Source of the DNA: Sisyra terminalis
Taxonomy: Eukaryota > Arthropoda > Insecta > Neuroptera > Sisyridae
Length of the DNA stretch: 64,000 nt
Assembly: GCA_958496175.1 (NCBI GenBank)
Contig: OY292277.1
Location: 23,702,282-23,766,281 of the forward strand
Direction: 5' to 3'
Below, piece after piece: positions 53,701 through 64,000 of this stretch (its first letter is position 1; each line of letters starts with the position of its first letter). The notes beneath the pieces are model-generated. The model searched no databases and was not told the DNA's origin. It worked only from the letters and a program-made list of their open reading frames with translations. The position numbers and the translations under genes were made by a program.

Positions 53701-56700
53701 GGCGAAACGATAGCAAAGATAGGAACGGTAAGAAGATCGAAGCATTTGGAACCTTAGGTTAATTCACTTTATGCAACCGTCCCAGATTTATTGAGAAGAC
53801 TGTGGCCTATAATCTCCTCTATAACTTTTTTTTTTTTAAATTATAATTTAAAAACTTGACAAAATTTGAAAAAAATCAGAAAAAAATATACATTTAGTGA
53901 TAGATATTCCTGAACCAAATTTAAATTGGACTTTTGTTATATTTTACTGATTTTCCTAGATAAAATACTGACGGCCAGTATTTTTACATTGAGATAATGA
54001 CATTTATCTGTCAGATAAAATTTTATCCGGAGAATAAAGAAAACAAGCGGGCTTTCGCCTAAGAATAGTGATATGTGTAGGATAAATGTGTAAGAATTAC
54101 CTAGCAGACAATTTTTTTATCAATTGAATAGTTATCTTAAAAATAGTCTATCTATTCATGACTGAAAATACCATTTTCATAACAATCGTTTAGGAAATTA
54201 CATTAATGTTTATATTTGCAATGAGGAAAACTAGAGAATTTTAAAAGCTTGGGAAAAAATAATTAATTTTTGGTACTTTTCTATCATTAAGATGGTTTAA
54301 CGGTTATATTTGAAATCAGAAAATTATCTGAAATTTTCTTATGTTGTTAACCATAGTTTAACATACATGCAATTAAAATTTCATTTTAACTGTTCATTTG
54401 ATTTATAAATATTTTTTATACAAAAAATCCTTAACTTTGAATTTTATGGAGCTTACAAAAATTGATTCCAAATTAGTATTATCAATTTTTGGAAAGAAAA
54501 ATATTATTTTAAAATTATAAATTTTCAAGAAAAAAAGCTATATGAAAGACAAACTCATTATAAATATGCACTTTCCATTAAAATTTAACTATAAACGTTG
54601 TTTAAAAAAATTAAAGTTGAGCATTTTTTCCAAAGTAATAATATTTTATGAACAATTTGGCAACGTTTATGTTTTAAAGCGGCAAAGATAGCAAAAATTA
54701 GGTAATAGTTGATAGTGATAGTTAATTCATTATATACATATACACATTAGCGATAGATTATGTTGTCTATGACTGTTGATTGGTCCTGCCTTTACATGAA
54801 GCGTTGTCAGACTTTCACCGTTTTTTTTTTGTTTTTTAAACAGTTTTACTTGAAATATTTATCTATCGTTTTGGTAAACATTTATTGGACTTGTATCGTT
54901 TCAGCATTTTCTTGAATTAAAACGATTTGAATGATTTGTATTTGACTTTTACTTCAAATTGTTTAAGCTGAATTTATGTTGGTAATGAATTCAAGTTAAC
55001 ATTTGGAAGACAATATAAGTCTTTCGAACCCTATTATACCTCTCATAGAGCTTTCGAAACATCTAAAGATAAAATTCTTGCTAAGAATCAAACTAATATT
55101 TTACAAAGGTAGCAACTGTACCGTGTAAAAAGCGTGAAAAAAAAAACTATTGAGTTATAAGTAATCTATTGGATTTTGTTACAATTTTATTGAACCTACA
55201 AAACGATAATAATAGTCCAACTTGTCTTCTTTCACCTAACAGTTATATAAAGTAAAATTGCAAAAATTGATAAGGGTTGAAAGGGAACAAAGATCACACA
55301 TACGCTACAATACCTGTTAAAATTGGTTCTCGTCATGAATTGTATTATTGCTCACAAAGTGCGTATATTTTTGCATGAACGCTCGACTGAGTTTCCATTT
55401 CTACTTCTGGAAGTTTAAAATAGATCTTTTGCAATAAAAGAAAAATACTCATGGGAAAATTGCAAATGTGTTCGAATAAGAATTGAACGAACGGTTTCTT
55501 CCAGACTCAATCCTTCTAAAAATCGCTCATTCTACATTCCTTTCGACTCCAGTGACAAAAAGTAATACATACGAATGAAAAATTCACACAAACACTTTTC
55601 GCTGTTCTCCGGGAAAATGTAAAATTCACATAAACACAAAAAAGCAATTCAATGGAAATTACTATTTGTTCTATTTTTTTCGTCACAAAGTTAATCGTAT
55701 GAAATTGCTATTTTTATTACAATAAATTATATTCTTTGAGTTAATTAACTCCATTACGGATCCGTATCTGTACGAATTACAATTAACCGCACCAATTATT
55801 TTTGTTGAAATAATGAACGTACACGAATTATCCATCGTTTTTATTCTTTTGTTAATGGAAATGAAATGTTTGTTCGTTGTAATAAAATCAATCACAATAT
55901 TTTCTGGAAAACTAATATTTGTACAAGTGACCTATAGAGATGTAAATAAAACGTTATGGTGATCATTCACATTGTGTCACTGCGTTGAAAGTTTTCACGT
56001 TAATGACAGTAAAAAGCATGGAAGAAAAGTTATCAGAAGAGTAGTAGTTGTAGTTATCTATATGTTTAATTTACTTATCTCTGCTTACGTAAATAGTTAA
56101 TCATTAAAACGTTATCTTATCCTGAGATTATTTGAAGATTTCAACCAGATCCAACCATAATATTTATGAGATCAGCCACTAAATGTTAAAAGAACGGAAA
56201 TAGAAAATTCGATATTGTATCAAAATTAAATTTAAAGAAATAAAATTAGCATTGGTGTTTGATTAAAATTCACAAATCCGTAAAAAAAATTTCCTTTATG
56301 CAACACTATACTTTTTTGAAAATTCATTTAATTTAACCGCGTGTACAACAAGGAGGGTCCAATTAACCCCCTATTTTGGCTTACAACCGAAATACTTAAA
56401 TTTAATAACTAATATTGTAATTTTGAAATCATAAAATCAAAAGTTTAAAAGAATCATTTAAATGTACAAATATTACATGGAAAACAGTAAAATTTTATCA
56501 AATTATTATTTACATTAAGGTAAATTTTAAAGAAAATTAGAAAACCACAGTTAACTTTCCTCATCCCTCCTAAAGAATATGTAGCCTAAATGTTTTTAGC
56601 TATTAAAAAAACTTTTCATATAATATGGATTTTATAAATTTGTTGTAACAAATTTCTAGAAATTAGAAAATGGGTATAAAATTATAAAAAAAAAAATAAG

Positions 56701-57200
56701 GTTTGATAGCATATAAAACAAATGTGGTCAAATAAAAGCTCACGAGTCGCATGCGGCTCTTCAAGTAATGTAGTATACACAATTATGCTCTAAAAATGTT
56801 TTTCGAATTTGTTTAAATTTACTATTATTTAATAATGTATAACTAGATCAATCCAGTTCTAGAACTGAATTAATAACACTAGAATTTGAAATTCATTAAC
56901 TGTTTTGTAAACTAGTTGTTCTCTTAAATACAATTTTTAGATAGTTAATGGGATTCATAACTTATTTTATCAGCTGTATTTATAGTCGTAAAGGTCGTAA
57001 ATGTATTAGTTAGTAGAATTCAAAGTTGCACTACAAATTAGACTCATGATTTCTCAAAGCTGAAAGAACTGTAGAGATTTTTGAATTATCTAAACATTTA
57101 AATAAATAAAATATACAAAAGTTTGGAAATTGAAAGGAGAAAATATATAGTTTTTGAATCTACATGATTTTAAGTTATATTGTCAAATATTAATTGATTA
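50766..57200. other. Gene-free AT-rich interval
   Basis: The longest stretch with nothing I can assign. At 53,130-53,450 a less AT-rich patch (TGCATTTGGTCCCGATG, GTGGCGCGCGCAGC) suggests an unidentified repeat. Near 56,740 CACGAGTCGCATGCGGCTCT resembles part of a hAT-derived repeat. Confidence 0.3.
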
Positions 57201-57201
57201 T

Positions 57202-58414
57202 TTGGTGTGCCGGAAAGTAATTTCGTTTTTTATAACTATAGTCATTCAATTGCAATTTATCTGCTTCTGTTATTTCAATTTCTGATACTAATGGTTGTTT
57301 TCCAATTACCGCACAAAAGCGCATAATGCGGCATAATGCTCAGCATTGAATGTTCCAACGGCCGCATCGCCAATAACCAACAAAATGACAGAAAAATTTA
57401 CGGTTTATTTCAAAAATTAAGAATTAATTAAAATAATTGACGATAACGCAATTTTATTATTTGAAATTCCATTAAACGTTGTCAAAATTTATCAAACTCA
57501 ATTTTTCTCCAACTAAACCAAATCTTATGCAATCTACCGTCGCATTTAGGAATTAATTTGTTCCAATTTAAGGCTCGCATTAGCTCGCATAGTGCGGCAC
57601 TATGTCGCACTAAGCACTGGTAATTGGAAAACAACCAATAACTTAAGATATTTTATGATTAGAGTGAGTTATTACCTTAAAAAAAATACAAATAATTTTA
57701 TTCTGATATCTATATTGAAATGGTAAGACTAAAAACCCGAAGGTATACAAATTCAGTATTGTATGCTCTTCGATTTTCACAGGGTAGCTACGCAAAGTTG
57801 TTACTAAAAACATTTTCAATGTTTATCTAAATGCATGAGATGTTCATTGATGCCAAATTATTTTTTTTAAGTTTGAAATCGATAATTTTCAGTTCTTCAA
57901 CGAAAAATGGCAAAAAAAAGTTACCAAATCCATGTCAGACAGTCGAAGAACTGTTAAATAATCCTAATCAATCTTAGTCGGCCAACCACGTACCCAAAAG
58001 TTCCCAAAAAATCCAATAGAGAAAACTTTATTGAGCAACACGATAATGTAAGATTCCTCTGCATAAGAAAAACGCTGGAAAAATGAATAAATTAATGGGG
58101 GGAGGTGATATTTCAGTACTCATTATAATCATCCAAAGTTATTCCATTGGATTTCTATTTATTTCGAACGTTACCACATTTACTAAGTGGTAAAGAAATT
58201 GCAAGCTTAAATGATATTCAAAATGTATTTTTTTGATATATTCCTTAGTAATCCATTGATTTTTTCTAATATGGCATTAAAAATTTGCATACTAGATATC
58301 AAAATGTTGATCTATTGAGGCTGGTTATATAATTGATTTAAAATCAAAAGTTGTAACAAAATTTTGTGTTTTAATTGTATATTAAAAAACGACATTATTT
58401 TCCGATACACCTAA
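57202..58414 (+). mobile_element. Mariner-type transposon relic carrying an inserted MITE
   Basis: The left end reads TTGGTGTGCCGGAAAGTAAT and the right end, inverted, TTAGGTGTATCGGAAAATAA; both continue into TCGTTTTTT. Between them, a stretch near 57,720-57,800 matches the start of the transposase (TATTGTATGCTCTTCGA), with in-frame stops. Without the 346-bp MITE insert the relic is about 870 bp, against 1.2-1.3 kb for an intact mariner, so it also has internal deletions. Confidence 0.75.
57292..57637. mobile_element. 346-bp MITE nested in the mariner relic
   Basis: TGGTTGTTTTCCAATTACC and its exact reverse complement GGTAATTGGAAAACAACCA form 19-bp terminal repeats. Sub-terminal GCATAATGCGGCATAATGC and GCATAGTGCGGCACTATG echo each other. 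No clear target duplication and no ORF. Confidence 0.75.
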
Positions 58415-61400
58415 TGCTAGGTGTCTAAATATCTTGTTAACTATAGTTGGAATATTGGAATTGCTACATGTGTGGTGAAAATTACTCTTAGTTGGAGTAA
58501 ACGTTTCTTAATTACCACAATTAATATTAGGTATAGAAGTATATTTTTTTTTCAAATGCGCCCGTTGTAACTTCACACCCCTAGGCACGTGCCTAGTTTA
58601 TCTTTCGAATAAAACACCTCTACCTATAGCCTTATACTAACTAATAAATAGGAAATCTCTAAGTATACGAATGGGATACTAAATGAAATATTCAATATCT
58701 AATATAAATACAAAACAAATAATTTAAGCCACCAAACTGTCAAAATGAGTGATTAATAACCAATTATTGCTGATTAATCATCAATCATTCAATTTAATTA
58801 GAAGTTCAAATAGAAATGAAAATATAATGAAATAGTTATATAATCACTAAATATATCAAATGGTTTCTCCAAATCATATTTAATCTTGTAATGTTGAAGA
58901 AATATCACGTACAGTATTGTCCTAAAATAAATAGTGGAATAAATAGTAAAACTAAACTTATGAAAAAAGAAATATACTTTTCTTAGAAGAATTGCTAGAA
59001 AATTATCTCGCGACAATGAAAGCGTATGAAATTGCTAAATCTTCTAAAAAGCTCAGATTATTGCAAAGAAGCAAACAATTCATATCTTATTCTCAATGAA
59101 GAATAGAAATAAATCAATTGTCTTCCATTCATAAACTTTGGAGGCACTGTAGGTACATAGATATATAGATGTGTGCTTTATAATGCAAGTTACGTGACCT
59201 ATTCATAAGAGGTCACTATTCCGGGTTAAGATATAACGCCCTTTGAAACATTCTTCACAAAATCAATAAGTGAGGTACAAAATAAAAATGAAAGATTTCT
59301 TTCCGCTTCTAGATTTATCACATTAAATGTTATATTGTCTTGCAATAAATGGGAATCCAAAACGAAATTACATGAAACAAAATCTAATGTTATTAATGTT
59401 TAAATGCGTCAGGGACACATTTTTGTTACATGCTTTTGTTATTTATAAGACGGTTCCTGAAATTCTACCCCAGGTGGTTATTTATTAATCGTCATTTTTC
59501 CTATTCGTTAACAGAAAGCTTTTATGAGTGAACTTGAATAAAACAGCATTGCATGTGATTTTTTCTTGTCGTATTCGTGTCATTAAGAATTTAAGAGTCT
59601 TTTGATGTTTGTTTCAAAAGAAGAATTCGGTGCTTTTAACAAATGGAGTTTCTTTTTTATTAACTTAACGAAACAGTGTAAATTAGACGTAATTAAATTA
59701 TTTTTTAGCAAAAAAAATGCATACTTGAAAGTTAAAAGTCAAAGTTTTAAAATGAAATTGATTATACAAACGAAATATGTAAATAACGCTGAAATAAAAA
59801 TAAAATTAAAGGAAAAATCAACTATAAGAAAAATTCTGGTTCAACCCAATAGTTTAAATCTCCAAAGGCTAGGTAGTTCTAGTTTTCCTATATACATTTA
59901 AACCAAAACAACAAGATATCACTGTAGAATAAAAATAAATATGAACTACTACTACTAAATATGGATACTAATAGTTACCTGTGAAATATTTACAGCCAAT
60001 ACTGACAAATGACAAAAATTCGCAAAAGGCCATAAACAATTTTTTTGAATCGATTAAGTACAGTATTAAAGTGTGGAAAAACCAATTTTTAGTTCTGAAA
60101 TTCTTTTATGTTGTCCAAAAAAATATTTATTATTGCTAAGCAAATGAGAGTCTGAAAACGATAGGTACGCTTATGAGTCTTCTGTGACGTCACAGTCCAT
60201 TTATTAAAACCGTTAATTAAAAAAAATATAAATGACATATGATTGAGCGGTTATCGTAAATATAATAATAACTTACACAATTTTTCATATTTTCCACCGC
60301 GGAAAACATTTTTTTACCCTTGTAATTACTCTCAATTTGGTTCTATGGAAAAGAAGTTATTTATTTCTAGTATATATTAGAAACAAAGCTTTCATTGGTC
60401 ATTGATTATACATTGAAGCAATACTGAATCTTCTAATACAATAAAGAAAATCAGTTTTTCCAAATGATCAAACTATAGTTGCAGTTTGGAACAAGATCCA
60501 GTGAATAATTTTCTAAAGATTTAAAAATATTGATTTGGCTGGAAAATGAGGATTTTTTTTATTTCTTCAAAAAACATGATGTTTCATTATGTATGCATTT
60601 GTAGTTAATTTTTAAGGAAAACTTTATTTTCGCAATCAACCAAAGTATACCTGACAATTGGAGAAAACTATAGCCAATAATTTTCCGATAACTCAAAAAT
60701 GTTAACCTATTGAAAAGTGCAAAAAAGCTATAGGACGAAAACAATGAAAAATCAACCCCAGAAAGATATTTGAGTATATTTGGAGTTTATGCTGGTACTA
60801 AAATGATACGTTCATACGTCGAATTTCAGCTTTCTATGTTTTTTTATTTGCGAATAAATAAAAAAAAAGATTAATTAACCAAAATTTCGACATATTATGA
60901 ATGTATATTAAAAGCAAAACTCAGAAAAATTAATCTTCTAAGTTTTTAATTTTCGTTATTACTATTTGAAGCAGGTAATTTTTCTACGTCTCTGTTCAGA
61001 TGACTAATCGTAAAGTGATTTCTAAAGGGTAAACTGACGTACTTTTTCTTTTAAAAATTTACAAAGTTTAATAAAATATACCTGGTCCCAATAAATTTCA
61101 AATATTCTAATTGGTTTCAATTACTGATATTTAGTTTCAACAATCCAAACAACCGTACTATTTTTGTTTAAATACTTTTGTCATAACAAAACGTCGATGG
61201 GGCTTTGAAGTTTCTGTACTGTGATGTAATTTTAACGACGAGCCAATAGGACTTCATTTTAAGCATTTTGAATTTTACGATCTTTTTGCATTTTTAAATG
61301 AATATTTCTTAGATTTTATCAAGTAAAGTTAAAAATTAACAGCTACATAATGTTTTTATTTAAAATTAGAACATTTTTAAAACATTATAAATTATTTTTA

Positions 61401-61420
61401 GAGCATATGCATTACGTCTA
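58415..61420. other. Gene-free AT-rich interval
   Basis: No gene I can support. A 99-codon Lys-rich ORF at 59,602-59,901 has no recognisable domain and fits chance in AT-rich DNA. Confidence 0.35.
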
Positions 61421-61424
61421 TTGA

Positions 61425-61615
61425 ATAGAATCGAAATGATAGTTGAAACAAATTACAACAATCAATTAGATCAAATTTGAGACATGATTATTATTGTATT
61501 TGTTGTATTTGGTGTTCATGAACACGTATTCTTTGTTCTATACATTCTTTGTATACATTCTTTGTTCTATGTCTTTGCCAACATAGGTTTGCCTATTGTT
61601 ATACTGATTATTAAC
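61425..61615 (-). repeat. Family A flanking module, inverted copy
   Basis: GTTGAAACAAATTACAACAA and CTTTGCCAACATAGGTTTGC are the reverse complement of the module at 44.2 and 50.6 kb. It contains a short local duplication of ACATTCTTTGT. Confidence 0.5.
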
Positions 61616-62409
61616 TAAAAGATTTTTTTTTATTGAAGTTCCAAAAAAATATTGGTTATCAAAGAATTTCCTTATTTTAATATTTTACCAAATCATGGAT
61701 CGATTGAATTTAAATAAAGTAAACTTATCTTTAATCCTCATAATAAGCTTCGTAAGATTAAATGTAAAATATTTTATTAATGGTCGTAGAATTGTAGAAG
61801 GCTACTCAAGTAAAAGATTCAAAACCTTAGGCATAATTGGATAACAAGAACTTAACACTTTTAAGCAGATCAAAGTATATTTGTTAAGTCATAACAGAAG
61901 GGTTCCAGAGATTATACCTTAATAGCTTTAATGAATTGTTATGGGTGGCTTTAGCGATATAGTGATTCCAAACTTTTTCAATATGAAGATTCTTTTTATA
62001 AAATAAAAGAAATAATACTCCAATGACGTTAGTGTCGTTAGTACTCTATGCGAAAAAAGATTCAATTACAATGTAAAAATGTTTATTTTACATTTTCTCT
62101 GATGACATTGAAAACAGACACACCTTTACACTTACATTAAGTTTTTGAATCACTCTATCAGCTAAGGACATTTAACCATATAATAGAAGGCTAAGGTTTA
62201 ATAACTTACGTAAATATTTTTAATACCTAATTTCTAATAACTAAAAGACATAACGATTCAGAACTACTTATATATGCATAACTTGAGTGTATCCTAACAA
62301 AATTAACAAAGTTCGAATTAAAATTATCATGAGCTGAAAGGTGAATTTTCCATATTTTGCTGCTCATATAAACTTATATATTCTTTATTTTATTATTTTC
62401 TTTAATGTA

Positions 62410-62990
62410 TTAGGGGGGTCGGAAAGTAATGTCGTTTCTAAACTTATAATTTATTCGACTTATAATTTATTTCAAAGTTGTACTGAAGACATTTTATGAT
62501 AAGAGTGACTTGTTAACTCGTAAAAGATTGAAAAATATTAATTATTTTGAAATTTATATTGAAATGGTTAGACAAATACCCAAAGGAATACAAGTTCGTT
62601 ATTGTATGCTCTTCGAACTCTACAAGGTAGTAACGCAAATTTGCTACCAAAAACATTTTCAATATTTATCCAAGTTCATTAGCTATTCATTAATGCCAAA
62701 TAAGTTTTCTTAAGTAAAAATTCTATAATTTTGAGTTCTACAATTCGTACTAACCGAGAATGGTAAAAACTTGAAACAATAAGATGTTAAGGGAGAGGTG
62801 ATATTAAAACCATGTTGAAAATTCAAAGCGTTGACAAATATTCCTAATTAATTTTGATCAACTAACCAAGGAACCAAAAGTTCCCAAGAATCGTCAATAG
62901 AGAAAACTTTATTCTATAATACTTTTTTGCAATGCTTCTGTACATAAGAGTATCTCTGAAAAAGTTAGTAAATTAAGGGTGGGTGATATT
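62410..62990 (+). mobile_element. Second mariner-type relic, 5' part
   Basis: Starts TAGGGGGGTCGGAAAGTAAT then GTCGTTTCTA. The 67-codon ORF at 62,510-62,713 includes IQVRYCMLFELYK, the N-terminal helix-turn-helix start typical of mariner transposases (RYCMLFEF-like). The sequence then follows the 57.2-58.4 kb copy to about 62,990 and is lost; no right end seen. Confidence 0.7.
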
Positions 62991-63547
62991 GTGCAAGGGT
63001 AGCATTGTGCAAAGTTATCGTCGGCATCGGCTTCAGGTTTATAAAAAATCTCAACTCCTTTTCTGTCTTTAAATCTATTTAATTAGTAAATAAACTAATT
63101 CCATTACTTTTAGCATACCTTTGGTTTCGGTAATAAACATGTAACTTGAGCGCAAAAATTCATTATTATCGATCGAAAATGACAAACTTATACTTCTTGT
63201 AGGCAAATCGAAAAAGCTTGAACCATGGTTTTTGAAAAACCTATATATTGAAAAATATTGATAATCCTAATATTGAAGAACTTGAGGTACATATGTCGTG
63301 TGCTATAAAATTCAAGAAGTGAATATTGTCAACCAAAGTTTAAGAGGAATGTACTTTCAATTCTACTATTTCTTCAAAAGATTTTATAGTTTTAAGTTTG
63401 TAACAGCAAGAGTAATAATTGGAAAGTTAGAGCTACAACTTTAGAAGCAATTTCTGAAATGCTAAATGTGGGGTGTAAATTTATTATAAGATTATGGATC
63501 GAAAATCCATATGTTTCCATAGACCATAACAAAACAAGATAAATAGT

Positions 63548-63889
63548 ATGCGGAAAATTTTGAAATATGGAGTTGGAGAAGAAGGGGAAAAATTTAATGA
63601 AGGGATTCATTACACGAAGAATGAATTCCACAAACGTGGAAGTGTTAAGAAATTAAGGAAAGTCAACAAAGAAAGAGTAAGCATCAAAACAGTAGCAAGG
63701 AGAAGAGCTAAGTGGATGGGTTATACACTGAGAGGAAAAGAATTCATACTTAGTGTTGTAGAAGGGAAGTTGGAAGATTCCAAGAAAAGAGGAAAAAGTC
63801 GAACTAAGATCCCGGATTTATTGAAACGAAAAATAGATTACCCCAATTTGAAGGGATGGATAGGGAAGGTAAATATCTTACTCTATTAA
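63548..63889 (+). pseudogene. Non-LTR retrotransposon C-terminal fragment
   Basis: A 113-codon ORF whose middle reads RRRAKWMGYTLRGKEFIL, then VVEGKLEDSKKRGKSRTKI. This follows the usual end of insect LINE reverse-transcriptase ORFs (RRxxWIGHxLR, then a Gly/Arg/Lys-rich EGKxEGKRGRGR stretch). No reverse-transcriptase or endonuclease core lies upstream, so this is a 5'-truncated relic, as LINE copies usually are. Confidence 0.6.
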
Positions 63890-64000
63890 AACTCTTGAAA
63901 AATATACTCGAGTTTTTTTATTTTGTCTAACATTGATTTTATCAATTATTGGAATGAATAAATTTAAGAGGTGGATAGATGTTCAACTCACATTTATTTT

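Noticed and set aside
59602..59901. 99-codon Lys-rich ORF
   Set aside because: Composition follows the local A-rich DNA; no domain or splice context.
62510..62713. A working mariner transposase
   Set aside because: Only the first part of the protein is present, with stops and shifts soon after and no DD34D catalytic region.

Overview
This window is AT-rich eukaryotic nuclear DNA, most likely from an insect. The protein-coding genes are split by AT-rich introns with GT..AG borders. The gene set (a THAP zinc-finger protein, a TWIK-type potassium channel, a low-complexity nuclear-type protein) and the repeat set (tRNA-derived SINE, mariner, Tc1, hAT, piggyBac-type MITEs, Helitron-like ends) fit an arthropod. 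I cannot name the order or species from sequence alone.

Layout. (1) 906-7906, plus strand: an eight-exon gene whose splice phases close into one frame of about 830 codons. It encodes a Ser/Thr/Pro/Ala-rich protein with a compact conserved-looking core and a basic tail; I do not recognise the family. Its introns hold several MITE-like elements, one nested in another. (2) 7907-15211: non-coding, with a TTAA-flanked MITE and fold-back repeats. (3) 15212-18920, minus strand: a three-exon THAP gene, with a probable one-base shift near its C-terminus. (4) 16924-17416: a long fold-back repeat lying in the large intron of that gene. (5) 22142-22620, minus strand: a short ORF with one membrane segment and coding-like remnants next to a SINE. 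(6) 23986-28324, minus strand: a five-exon two-pore-domain K+ channel of the TWIK/KCNK1 group. Its third intron contains a 966-bp palindrome with (AT)n cores. (7) 28325-64000: about 35 kb with no host gene that I can support. It is filled with repeats: SINE copies, a Tc1 relic, fold-back elements with hammerhead-like cores, a hAT MITE, Helitron-like ends, a Tigger-like relic, two mariner relics (one carrying an inserted MITE) and a LINE C-terminal fragment.

The three clear genes have unrelated roles (probable nuclear protein, DNA-binding THAP protein, membrane K+ leak channel), and nothing suggests co-regulation. The most interesting structure is in the repeats: a tRNA-derived SINE family with about ten copies in 64 kb, several with exact target-site duplications; at least three fold-back families that share a CTGANGA - stem - GAAA core; and the arm-identical palindrome in the channel intron. 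Exon borders were read by hand from splice sites and phase. No alignment, folding or database search was run.
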